Origin: Skeletonema tropicum
Taxonomy: Eukaryota; Bacillariophyta; Thalassiosirophyceae; Thalassiosirales; Thalassiosiraceae
Assembly: GCA_037178625.1 (NCBI GenBank)
Contig: CM074129.1
Coordinates: forward strand, 2,790,001-2,854,000
Length of the DNA stretch: 64,000 bases
Direction of reading: 5' to 3'
A program made the position numbers and the translations under genes. Below, piece by piece: positions 1-8,702 of the stretch (positions are counted from its first letter, which is position 1; each line of letters starts with the position of its first letter). The notes below the pieces were generated by a model. It was not told the origin of the DNA and searched no databases. It saw only the letters and a program-made list of their open reading frames with translations.

Positions 1-1611
1 CTCACTTGCTTTGCTAGATTCAATTTCATCAACGTTCATATCTTCAGTGGAAGTACCTTCAGAAGCAATTTCGGAAGCCTTTCGCTTTGTCCCTGCACCA
101 AGCAACTCTCTTTTCAACGCCTCAGCTGCGTTTGTATTATTCAAGGCTAGTTTCGTCTTTTTCTTTAGCTTTTGACGCAATTCTTCCTTCGCAGCATGTC
201 CTCTCTGGAGTTTGGTATCTTTATTATCAGCAGCTAACATCCGCCCCGCTCGCCCCAACTTTTGGAACTCTTGTTGTGGGGCGTTTACAATACCTCCTGC
301 GGGCATCTTGTTCCCAGTCGTCCTATTCTGTTTTTGCATTTCCTTTCTTTTTTTCTCATTCTCTTCGTTTTTGTGTTTCATTTCAAAGACGTAATCTTCA
401 ATAGCTCCTACCTCAGCAAGAATAACATCGACACGCTCCAGATTGACCTTCCCACCATGATCAGTCAAATACCCCCCCAAGCCCGGGAGTAATCTTTTGT
501 ATACATTGAATAAATAGTCTAATGCTCCATCACGAATATCCAAACTGGGCAAATGAGGCAAGAAGTCATTACCAACGAAGAAACACATGAAAACAACATC
601 ATCCACTAATCTTTCAAATGATACTTCGCCACGGAAAGGAGGGTTCATAACAGAAGAAAATTCGTTTGCCAAATATTCTCTTAGTATTGGAACACTCAAC
701 CTTTGTAACGGTTTGTTAGCATTCTCAGGAAGTTCCATCGCCGTACTCCCAGCTGCCTCATCCATCAGCTTTTGCTTGAATGCAAATCCAGATTCTTCTC
801 TTCGCTGCTCGGTTGCTTCGACTGATCTTCGCCCGAACAGTACCTCCTCACGTAAAATGTAAAAGTGAGCCTCATGCGTGGCCAGTGCCAACATGATAAG
901 ATCCGCATCCAATCCATGAAGTACGTGAACGAGGTTGGGATTGTACCCCGGCTGTGCCCTTTGCTGTCGAACATGTGACATGATTTTATGCTCTCCCTCC
1001 CCGGGAACGGAAGCATCACTAAAGATCACCTTGATATTCTTCCAAGCCTTGTCCGTGGCAATACGTTTCCGAACATAAAATCGAATATATTCCGACAGAT
1101 CAATCATAAATTTTGTCCCCGGTGTAATCACATTGGAATCCCACGGTTCCTCCGACGGAGGGGGGACTTTCACCCCCTGCTCCTCCAGCGAATCCCTCAC
1201 CTGAACTTCCGTCTCGGCACGTTCTCGAGCCTCCTGCGCAGATCGGAATCGACGGGAACGTTGCTGATTCATCTTGGCACGGGGGGCGACACCGTCAATT
1301 GCCAAATAGAGCAATTTGCGTGGTCGGACTGCCCTCATCAATCTGTCGACGTAGAGACAAACATTTTCGTACATTTCCTGCTCATTCTTTGGCTGAGGAC
1401 CATTCTCCGGATGTGAGCAGGGATGGATGATTCCATTCATATCAATGTAGAGGTTGTCCGCCTCGAGTTCCGATGGATTTGGTTTGGTGGCATCGAATGG
1501 AACACGGATGGAGCCATGACCCGCAACAAGGTGGACGCGTTCTTCGAGCACATCTTGGACAATTTTTGGGTATTTCTCCGAGAGCCATCGATAGAATGCT
1601 GGCACTCCCAT
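1..1611 (-). CDS. XRN2: Xrn2/Rat1-type 5'-3' exoribonuclease (3' part cut by window edge)
   Basis: The reading frame is open from an ATG at 1611 to the window edge, giving 537 residues of the N-terminal nuclease half. It starts with the family-typical MGVPAFYRWLSEKYPKI. Acidic metal-binding motifs follow in order: IDMNGIIHPC (D57), LAIDGVAPRAKMNQQRSRRF (D106), GEGEHKI (E205/E207) and LDADLIMLAL (D235/D237), then FVGNDFLPHLPSLDIRDGAL. These make up the Xrn_N active site, which degrades 5'-monophosphate RNA from the 5' end. The long insert before IDMNG and the later stretch NLERVDVILAE fit the nuclear Rat1/Xrn2 branch (transcription termination, rRNA processing). I do not see the CCHC-type knuckle that many Xrn2 proteins carry after DADLIM. 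The last part in the window is Lys/Glu-rich and probably linker; the C-terminal half lies outside. Confidence 0.93.
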   Translation of the reverse strand, partial: MGVPAFYRWLSEKYPKIVQDVLEERVHLVAGHGSIRVPFDATKPNPSELEADNLYIDMNGIIHPCSHPENGPQPKNEQEMYENVCLYVDRLMRAVRPRKLLYLAIDGVAPRAKMNQQRSRRFRSAQEARERAETEVQVRDSLEEQGVKVPPPSEEPWDSNVITPGTKFMIDLSEYIRFYVRKRIATDKAWKNIKVIFSDASVPGEGEHKIMSHVRQQRAQPGYNPNLVHVLHGLDADLIMLALATHEAHFYILREEVLFGRRSVEATEQRREESGFAFKQKLMDEAAGSTAMELPENANKPLQRLSVPILREYLANEFSSVMNPPFRGEVSFERLVDDVVFMCFFVGNDFLPHLPSLDIRDGALDYLFNVYKRLLPGLGGYLTDHGGKVNLERVDVILAEVGAIEDYVFEMKHKNEENEKKRKEMQKQNRTTGNKMPAGGIVNAPQQEFQKLGRAGRMLAADNKDTKLQRGHAAKEELRQKLKKKTKLALNNTNAAEALKRELLGAGTKRKASEIASEGTSTEDMNVDEIESSKASE

Positions 1612-1902
1612 GGTAGTATTATGCTATTCACTATAACTGCTCTAATATTATAGATTTCCACCCAGCTCCCTCACCACAAACCGCACTCTTCATGATGAGG
1701 TTGGATGAAAAGGTGATGGATTTTCGGTGGTCATAGCGCATTCCCGCTTTTCCGCATTATTCTTTCCTTTCCGACTTCCGAGATGGAAGACGCGATGTGC
1801 GCGATAGATTCAAAATTCGAACAGGATGGCTTTGATTGGCTATAACCAGCAAAATGTAGAATGTAGAGAGAGATAATGCGGCGGCAATGACACACAACAA
1901 CC

Positions 1903-2211
1903 ATGGCATCGACTTCGACAACTACTCCAAACTCTACAGGTCGCGACGATAGAGAAGACAACCAACCTGCTGCTACCGCTGCCGCCGTCTCATTCGAGGC
2001 AGACGACAAGGTTTCTGCACTCAAACAAGCGCATGCGGCAAAACAGTCCAAAAACACATGGAAGAGGAAGATGCCACCGAATACAAGCAGAAGGAAGTGT
2101 ATTGGAGTAAGAAGGAAAGGCCAGTATAAAATTTATAAAAAGCGAGCAGCGGCGGCGACTGGTAACACATCAAATGCACAAAATAATGGTCATGTTTCTC
2201 ATGACAGTTAA
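1903..2211 (+). CDS. Small hypothetical protein, doubtful
   Basis: A 102-codon open frame starts at an ATG in a good eukaryotic context (ACCATGG) and lies between divergent and convergent recognisable genes. The product is hydrophilic, Thr/Ala-rich at the N-terminus and Lys/Arg-rich after residue 50. I recognise no domain. From about 2058 an alternative frame encodes an acidic stretch starting MEEEDATEYKQKE and ending at a stop near 2130, so a one-base frame break like those elsewhere in the window would give a different C-terminus. A 108-codon frame on the opposite strand overlaps it and looks no better. It may be a real small gene, but nothing in the sequence proves it. Confidence 0.3.
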   Translation: MASTSTTTPNSTGRDDREDNQPAATAAAVSFEADDKVSALKQAHAAKQSKNTWKRKMPPNTSRRKCIGVRRKGQYKIYKKRAAAATGNTSNAQNNGHVSHDS

Positions 2212-2488
2212 AAATGGAACTAGAGATCAGCTACTAAAGTGAATTCATGATTCATGATAGTAGGTTGTCACATCTCTGATACCTCGCCGTCGACCGCGAG
2301 CTACAATAGGAGTAAAATCGAAAGTCATTATTATGCATCTGCAGAATGCTCATGCAATTGGGTGCAGCTGGTACCTGTTGGTGTCTGGTGATAATATTAT
2401 GTTGTGCTGATCGGGTGAAGGATGTCAGTGATGTGCATATATGACTTTGTACTGATGAGATTAGTTCATTCTCTTCTTCCTTATGTTT

Positions 2489-3754
2489 TCAACTGTCAAT
2501 ATATCGCTTCATAAACTGCAATGTGTACTCTCGAGCCCGTCGTCCCATTTCATCATCTTCTTGCAAGCCAAAATGCCCAATACCATGCTCACCACCCTCA
2601 TAAAGCACTGTCTCAATATCATTTCCACACAAGCTGTACCTACTTGCGAGGAACAACGAGTCATCCAGCAATGGATCAGCTGTACCGACAGTTATTAGGG
2701 CTGGTGGCAGATTAGACAAATTTGCATAGATTGGGCTAATGGAGGGGTGCTGTCTATCAATTTTCTTCGCTCCGTCTTGTTGCAATATTTTTTCATAGTA
2801 CAAATCCGCCATGCAAAGAAGTTCATTTCCACACATCGGCGAAGAATCATTTCCATCTGCACGTACCGATGGCGTACCGGAAAGATCATAAAAGCCATAC
2901 ACAAGATTAAGACACTTCCATGTGGATGGCAAAGTCATTCCATCAGCCCGATCTCTACGGCTCAACATGGATAATAGTAACAAGTGTGCCCCAGAACTCT
3001 CTCCACTAGCTACGAAAACAGAGTTTGAGTTTAGCTCATCAGCTCCAGTAGTTTCTATCCAATCCATCGCCGACTCAACTTCACTTACTGGGTCAAATAA
3101 TATTTGACCATCGTTGTCAGATGGAGTAGATGCCAAGCTGTATTCAACACTTACTACAGCCACATTCATCATTTCCGTCATCTCCAAACATCGATGAGCT
3201 ACTTGATACTGAGAATCTCCCCATATCCATCCTCCACCGTGCACATGTAAACAAATTCCATGCAACAACTTTGAATCAGCATCTGGTTTGCTCTTTGGCA
3301 GATAGATGGTCACATCGACTTCTTTCTGAGAACTCGATGAGGAAGATGGGATCTTAAATTTTCGTATTCTATATGTGTCTTCTGTTTTAAGACGTGAAGA
3401 GAATTGAGTTTTGTAAAACTCATGTTTCGATTGACACAATTGTGCAAGTGCTTCAGATCCTCCAGATTGATACACAGAATGGATTCTATCTTCAAGTGGA
3501 GGTGTAGGAGTTTTTATTGGAAGAGGGCAGTGCGAAATTGATGGATTTGTTGTTGTTGTTGTGGTACACGAAGGCGTGACTTCAAATGGTCGGTGAGTCC
3601 AGATTCTGCCTTGATTAGAATTGGAAATGCTACTCATCTTCATTATGCCAATGCTTCGGCTGATAAGAAATAATTGAAGAGAGGAAGATACCTGCTTCAT
3701 AACGAGAAGCAGACCCAGTGATCGATGTACCGGGCGACAACGAGCCGACAACAT
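2489..3754 (-). CDS. Alpha/beta hydrolase, hormone-sensitive-lipase family esterase
   Basis: This single-exon gene of 421 codons has all marks of the HSL (HGGG) group of carboxylesterases. The oxyanion-hole motif HGGGW is at residues 172-176. The nucleophile elbow GESSG has its serine at residue 253, with the charge-relay Asp in TADPLLDD (D360) and His in GGEHGIGH (H390). The family hydrolyses short- to medium-chain acyl esters; the natural substrate cannot be told from sequence. The first 40 residues are basic and hydrophobic with Mets at 1, 19, 38 and 40, so either an organelle-targeting presequence or a later start is possible. A Ser-rich insert lies near residues 137-142. Confidence 0.86.
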   Translation of the reverse strand: MLSARCRPVHRSLGLLLVMKQVSSSLQLFLISRSIGIMKMSSISNSNQGRIWTHRPFEVTPSCTTTTTTNPSISHCPLPIKTPTPPLEDRIHSVYQSGGSEALAQLCQSKHEFYKTQFSSRLKTEDTYRIRKFKIPSSSSSSQKEVDVTIYLPKSKPDADSKLLHGICLHVHGGGWIWGDSQYQVAHRCLEMTEMMNVAVVSVEYSLASTPSDNDGQILFDPVSEVESAMDWIETTGADELNSNSVFVASGESSGAHLLLLSMLSRRDRADGMTLPSTWKCLNLVYGFYDLSGTPSVRADGNDSSPMCGNELLCMADLYYEKILQQDGAKKIDRQHPSISPIYANLSNLPPALITVGTADPLLDDSLFLASRYSLCGNDIETVLYEGGEHGIGHFGLQEDDEMGRRAREYTLQFMKRYIDS

Positions 3755-4042
3755 CGTCAGTGACAGGGGGTGTCATCTGCAGGCGCAGCGGGAAGGTGAG
3801 AGCTTCACTTCGCTTGCTTTTTGCTTTTCCATCTCCACTGGATCAACGGGGGAACTGGTACGATCTTTTGTTCAGCCCCAAGAACAAAGAATATCATAAA
3901 TAAATAAATAAGACACCTACTTATTTCAAAAACCAACTCGCGTCGATGATGGGCTGTTGTGCCTTCACTGCAACTTCTTACACCTCATCATAAATCATAA
4001 ATTCATTCAACAAAACGTTGTAATATGCTCTGCTAGCAGACC

Positions 4043-6136
4043 ATGCTTCGCCTATGCACCGCACGCACATCATCTTCGCTCCTCAGCTCCTCATCATCTA
4101 AAGCGCTCTCTTCTCCTCCATCATCTTCATCTTATTCTTTCGCAATACTTCGAGCCATGAGCACAAAAATCAAACCATGGTCCAGCCCCATGGTCGAATC
4201 TCACGGTGATTACCGTGCCGAAGCCTACCTAGAGGATCACATCGGTGGGAAGCTCTACGAAAAGCAGCATTCTCTGCCAAGACTTCCTGTCCCATCCATC
4301 TCGGAAACGATGTCAAGGTTTTTACCCACCGCTTTGCCACTTGCCAAAAGTGAGGAGGAAAAAGACACATTGATCAAAGCATGTGAAGATTTTGAATCAC
4401 AAGCTGCCGAGTTGCAACAGCGCCTATTGGAGAGAAGGGATGCCAATCCAGATTCAAGTTGGCTGCAATTCTGGTGGAATACGTTGGGATATCTTCATGT
4501 TAGAGATCCCGTGGTGGTCAATGTGTCTTACTTCTTTCAATTCAGTGACGATGATTCGCTTCCGCAAGTGGCACCATCCACAAAATCACTTGGAGTTCTT
4601 CGTGGAGCATCGCTGTTATATTCTGCAGCTGGATTTCGTCAGCTTGTAGCATCGGGAGATCTTCCACATGAGGCGATTGGTCGAAAAGAGCCAAAGACTC
4701 CTTTGTGTTCAGCCGCATACAAATATATGTTTAATGCCTGTCGCGTTCCACGCAAGGGCGAGGATACGTATAAAATCTATGATCCCGCCTTGAACACTCA
4801 TGCGATTGTGGCAGTGAATGGCAAGTTCTACTCGTTCGATTTTGTAGAGAAGGGAACCGGGGAAGTATTGCCTCTGGAAGTGCTTGAGGATAGACTTCAA
4901 CAATGTGTCGAGATGTCCAAGAGTGGCCCATCCTTGCCCATGCTTGGTTACTTGACAAGTGACGAACGCGATACTTGTGCTGATGCCAGGGAGTCTTTGC
5001 TTCGTGCTGGTGGTTCCAAGATGGAGGAGGCTTTGAAAGTCTTGGAGAGTGGTGCATTGATGATCTGCCTAGATGAGAATGAAGAACCCACTTCCAAAAA
5101 GCAAACATCAGAAGTCTTCTGGACAGGTGGGCTGAACAGTGGTCACAATCGTTGGTTTGACAAGTCAATTCAAATTATCTGCACAAAGAATGGAAAGGCA
5201 GGTATGAATGGCGAGCATTCAATGATGGATGGAATGCCTGTAGTAAATTTTTGTGATTACGTCACGAAGACACCCTATGCAGATGTGCTAGCTGATAGCA
5301 AAAGCAAGCCCTCAGCTGGAGGATACGAAAGTGCCGCGGACAACGTGAAGGACATATTTGGTGATTTGAGCACCGAGTTGACGGCACCAGGCTCCAATAT
5401 TTCCTCTCTAGTTGACCAATCCAAAGCAAACTTTGATAAGCTCATTTCCGCTCATGAGCTTCAAGTTCAAAGTTTCCAAGGATATGGTTCTAGTGCTATC
5501 AAGAAGATGGGTTATTCACCGGATGCGTTTGTTCAGCAAGCGATGCAACTTGCTACTTATCGGTTGTGGGGCGAGCAAGGTGGAACTTACGAGGCCACCC
5601 AAGTTCGTCCTTTCCTACATGGACGCACGGAAACAACGAGAACAGTGTCACCTGCAAGTTCGGCTTTCGTTAAGAAGATGGGACTGCGTCCAAAACGGGC
5701 TGAGATGGATGCTTCCAAAAGGGCAGAGAAGGTGGAGCTGCTGAAAGAAGCGGTCACTAGTCACGTCAAATATATTGGCAGCGCAGGTAAGGCCATGGGA
5801 GTCGATCGGCACTTATTAGGTTTGCTTTTATCAGCAAAGGAAGGTGAAGCTACTCCAGATCTCTTCTCGCATCCATTGTACGCTCGTTCGAAGACATGGA
5901 GAGTCAGCACGAGTCACCTTACTCATCCTCGTTTTGATAGCTGGGGATACGGAGAGGTGACGCCAAATGGCGTCGGGCTGGCATATTCTATTCATCCAAA
6001 TAACTGCATGTTTTGTATCACGGCTCTTCGAGAACATGGTGGCTGGCCAGAATCTTTGAGTTCATTGTTAGAGGAAGCTCTTTTGGAAATGCAAACTCTT
6101 CATGATCTTGACAAGCAGCCAACAAGTAAGCTTTAA
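4043..6136 (+). CDS. Carnitine O-acyltransferase, carnitine acetyltransferase type
   Basis: This intact single exon of 697 codons encodes a choline/carnitine acyltransferase, which moves acyl groups between CoA and carnitine for export or import across organelle membranes. The catalytic His lies in NGEHSMMDGMP (His392). The substrate-binding signature GGTYEATQVRPFLHGRTETT and the C-terminal DSWGYGEVTPNGVGLAY are both present. The first 38 residues are Ser-, Arg- and hydrophobic-rich with no acidic residue, typical of a mitochondrial presequence. A second in-frame ATG (4157, Met39) starts exactly at the mature protein. The protein ends in Ser-Lys-Leu, a canonical peroxisomal PTS1. This arrangement matches yeast Cat2, which reaches mitochondria or peroxisomes by alternative starts. 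The gene runs convergently into the MYND gene only 75 bp away. Confidence 0.95.
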   Translation: MLRLCTARTSSSLLSSSSSKALSSPPSSSSYSFAILRAMSTKIKPWSSPMVESHGDYRAEAYLEDHIGGKLYEKQHSLPRLPVPSISETMSRFLPTALPLAKSEEEKDTLIKACEDFESQAAELQQRLLERRDANPDSSWLQFWWNTLGYLHVRDPVVVNVSYFFQFSDDDSLPQVAPSTKSLGVLRGASLLYSAAGFRQLVASGDLPHEAIGRKEPKTPLCSAAYKYMFNACRVPRKGEDTYKIYDPALNTHAIVAVNGKFYSFDFVEKGTGEVLPLEVLEDRLQQCVEMSKSGPSLPMLGYLTSDERDTCADARESLLRAGGSKMEEALKVLESGALMICLDENEEPTSKKQTSEVFWTGGLNSGHNRWFDKSIQIICTKNGKAGMNGEHSMMDGMPVVNFCDYVTKTPYADVLADSKSKPSAGGYESAADNVKDIFGDLSTELTAPGSNISSLVDQSKANFDKLISAHELQVQSFQGYGSSAIKKMGYSPDAFVQQAMQLATYRLWGEQGGTYEATQVRPFLHGRTETTRTVSPASSAFVKKMGLRPKRAEMDASKRAEKVELLKEAVTSHVKYIGSAGKAMGVDRHLLGLLLSAKEGEATPDLFSHPLYARSKTWRVSTSHLTHPRFDSWGYGEVTPNGVGLAYSIHPNNCMFCITALREHGGWPESLSSLLEEALLEMQTLHDLDKQPTSKL

Positions 6137-6211
6137 GAGACTATTATTTGTCACTTTGAATGGACCAAAACATGTTTCTATTTTGCACGCAGACCATAGT
6201 CTACTGTTCTT

Positions 6212-6928
6212 CTATTTCATAAATTCTGCAATAATTTCAAAGAGATCAGGGCGCAAACCATTGGCAATGACATTGATGGTTTGGACATAATGGGTAATGC
6301 GTTTCAATAGATCTGCCTTGCTTTGCATAGATTCTTGAATCTTTTCCATCATGTCGCCATTGCAGCTCATAGTTTGGAAAGTCGATATGTCTGGAGTCGT
6401 ACAAGTGTAGGGTAAGAAATATTTCTCCCTTCTAGCTGTTGCACCTGCCTTACGTCGTTCATTTGGACACATCTCTCGCAACAAAATCTTATCAATTTCA
6501 AGTCGAGGTTTCCTCAAGCCATCGGGTAGAATACGAAGACAAATTTCAACAATATGGTTCTTGGGCCTGCCCTCACCCTTAATTGTCTTGTTGTAGAGCG
6601 AATACCGATACAAAACTATGAAGTCGAGCAAAGGGGCGTAAAATAGACGAAACTTGCCCACCCTACTCCTCAATTTATTCATTTCCCTTCCGCTTACGCC
6701 AAATCCTTTTTTTTGAGCGTCGAGACACGAACTCTTGTGAATCTTCCAGTGGGATTTCTGACATTCCCTCGAACAGTATACTGCTAGATTACACCCTGCG
6801 CATTGTGGGAATGATTTTTCCCACGGCTCGAATTTTCGACAAAAGGCGCAGCAAATGGGATCAATTTTCGTTCTCTCATACATTCGTCGGAGAACATGCG
6901 GCGCTAGGGCGGCTTCCTCGTGAAACAT
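6212..6928 (-). CDS. MYND-type zinc-finger protein
   Basis: A 238-codon single exon begins at an ATG at 6928. Near the N-terminus (residues 27-68) it carries one MYND finger with the expected ligands: CCAFC, CAGC, YCSREC, then HWKIHKSSC. MYND fingers usually bind proline-rich peptides or act as protein-interaction modules. The remaining 170 residues are basic (for example ERRKAGATARREKYF) and contain no SET domain or other fold I can name, so this is not an obvious SMYD methyltransferase. The C-terminus (MQSKADLLKRITHYVQTI) looks helical. Proteins of this build are abundant in diatoms; function is unknown. Confidence 0.83.
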   Translation of the reverse strand: MFHEEAALAPHVLRRMYERTKIDPICCAFCRKFEPWEKSFPQCAGCNLAVYCSRECQKSHWKIHKSSCLDAQKKGFGVSGREMNKLRSRVGKFRLFYAPLLDFIVLYRYSLYNKTIKGEGRPKNHIVEICLRILPDGLRKPRLEIDKILLREMCPNERRKAGATARREKYFLPYTCTTPDISTFQTMSCNGDMMEKIQESMQSKADLLKRITHYVQTINVIANGLRPDLFEIIAEFMK

Positions 6929-7290
6929 CGTTGCAGCGGCAGCAGAGCAGTAGAGAGCGACGATAAGAGCGAGTTGAGGCGGTGCGATCTGAAGTATTCA
7001 ACTCACAGGACAGGAGTGATGCCGCAGACGCAGCGCCGAGAGCAGCGGGAAAAACCTCCCGCGGCCGCGCCAGGCAGGGCACATAAAAGAGCGAGCCGCG
7101 CTGCCACATCCTGGATCCCACATCACGCAATCAGCAATCACGCACCATCACAACACGGGAACCATCACAATCACGCTATCACCACCATCCACCACCCACC
7201 ACCCACCAACCAAATGCAATGGTTTTATTGTCAGCCTACGATTCTTTCCCTCTATCGACTCTGTAATAACTGCCCCATCAAAAAAGAAGA
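6929..7290. other. Shared 5' region between MYND and phytochelatin synthase genes
   Basis: This 362-bp gap lies between two divergent genes. The first half is unusually GC-rich (about 7020-7115). The second half is rich in CAC/ACC triplets (about 7140-7210). I see no TATA box that I would defend and no recognisable metal-response element. Confidence 0.4.
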
Positions 7291-8619
7291 ATGAGAGGAG
7301 CAGGGCGATTATTCTTCCCCGCAAGAGGTGGCCACAAACGTCCCAGAGCGACATTCGATAGAACCGTAGCTGCGGACGACTTCTTTCCGTCAGTGACATC
7401 ATGGCTGCAGCTCTCGTCTTTGCGCACTTCTTGCAGTAGTGGGCAGCATTCATTTACATGGGCTTCAATGCAATCACACAATCTACATGGTAGAAGCAAT
7501 CATTTCAATACTTTGTCATATTCAAGCGCCGCGAGCACAGACGACGCTTCTTCATCACAAAGAGATGCAGAATGCATAAATAATCAGAATGACACTAACA
7601 ACAATTCATGTAACTTATCAGAACCTCTGATTAAACCAGGAACCCCACTTCCACCACCTCTTCCCAACCCAAAGTACTCATTCAGCGGTCGTGCTCTCCC
7701 AGCAAATCTAACCGCTTTCAACTCTACAGAAGGAAAACAGCGCTTCATGTACGCTCTTCAAAATGATTGTGCGGAAAGTTACTTTCCCCTTTCACAACAA
7801 TTCTTAAATCAGATGGATCCAGCTTACTGCGGTATCACTACGTTAGTGCTGGTATTAAATGCATTAGCAATTGATCCAAATGTTCGCTGGAGAGGAGGAT
7901 GGCGTTGGTATGGCGATGAGCAAATGTTACTTGAAAGATGTTGTATAGAAAAAGAGAGAGTGGAAAGGGAGGGAATCACGTTGGAACAATTTTGTGGACT
8001 GGCTAGATGTCAGGGTGTAGAAGTAACAAAGAAACGGCCAATGCATAATAGAGGCGAGCAACAGACTTCGCCTGGTTCCTTGGATGCACATGATATAAAT
8101 GAATTCAGAAATGACATTATAAATGCTGTTCGAATGCCGCCAAAGACACAACGAGAAATTGATTTAGAAATAGCAACAAACAATGGCGATACAACCGATG
8201 TCAGTCACACTAATGCCATCAATGGAGGATACTTCCTCGTGACATCGTTTGGAAGGTCAAGTCTCTCACAAACTGGTGATGGCCACTTCTCTCCGATTGC
8301 TGCTTATCACGAGCCCTCTGATTCCTGCTTAGTATTGGATGTTGCAAGATTTAAATACGCTCCGTATTGGGTTACCGTGGAAGATCTATACGATGCAATG
8401 ATACCGCAGGACAACGCAACCGGTCAATCAAGGGGCTGGCTACTGATGTATCCACCGACAACAAAGGGGACACACGATCCAAAGAAGTCTTTGACATTGG
8501 AAGAAATTGAAGGCAAACGACCGGCTGCGTGCGTGCCACTTGCAGGTTCTGGGGTTTCACTTTGCGCAGTCGAGAAGATAAAAGTGGATTATTGCTCTGT
8601 TAATAACAATAACAAATGA
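7291..8619 (+). CDS. PCS: Phytochelatin synthase (glutathione gamma-glutamylcysteinyltransferase)
   Basis: The enzyme is a papain-fold transpeptidase that joins gamma-Glu-Cys units of glutathione into metal-binding phytochelatins. The core motif ESYFPLSQQF is followed by DPAYCGITTLVLVLNAL, with the nucleophile Cys180, then RWRGGWRWYGDEQML. His332 lies in GDGHFSPIAAYH and Asp350 in LVLDVARFKYAPYWV. The His-Asp spacing of 18 is the same as in plant PCS1 (His162/Asp180). The Cys-His spacing is 152, against 106 in plants, because of a polar insert around residues 245-315. A 130-residue Ser/Asn-rich extension precedes the core, and the plant-type Cys-rich C-terminal domain is almost absent. The start chosen is the first ATG of the frame; Met61 is an alternative. 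Confidence 0.92.
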   Translation: MRGAGRLFFPARGGHKRPRATFDRTVAADDFFPSVTSWLQLSSLRTSCSSGQHSFTWASMQSHNLHGRSNHFNTLSYSSAASTDDASSSQRDAECINNQNDTNNNSCNLSEPLIKPGTPLPPPLPNPKYSFSGRALPANLTAFNSTEGKQRFMYALQNDCAESYFPLSQQFLNQMDPAYCGITTLVLVLNALAIDPNVRWRGGWRWYGDEQMLLERCCIEKERVEREGITLEQFCGLARCQGVEVTKKRPMHNRGEQQTSPGSLDAHDINEFRNDIINAVRMPPKTQREIDLEIATNNGDTTDVSHTNAINGGYFLVTSFGRSSLSQTGDGHFSPIAAYHEPSDSCLVLDVARFKYAPYWVTVEDLYDAMIPQDNATGQSRGWLLMYPPTTKGTHDPKKSLTLEEIEGKRPAACVPLAGSGVSLCAVEKIKVDYCSVNNNNK

Positions 8620-8685
8620 TTGATAATATTTTGGAATTACAGCAGCAAGATATTCGAAGAAACAATGACTTGCTAATGAAAATAA

Positions 8686-8702
8686 AAAGCTAGCTATTTT
8701 TT
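8686..8702. terminator. A/T-flanked GCTAGC palindrome between convergent genes
   Basis: The 74-bp gap between the convergent phytochelatin synthase and CDC5L genes contains a short inverted repeat, AAAAAGCTAGCTATTTTTT. It overlaps the CDC5L stop region. A role in 3' end formation for either gene is only a guess from position. Confidence 0.3.
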
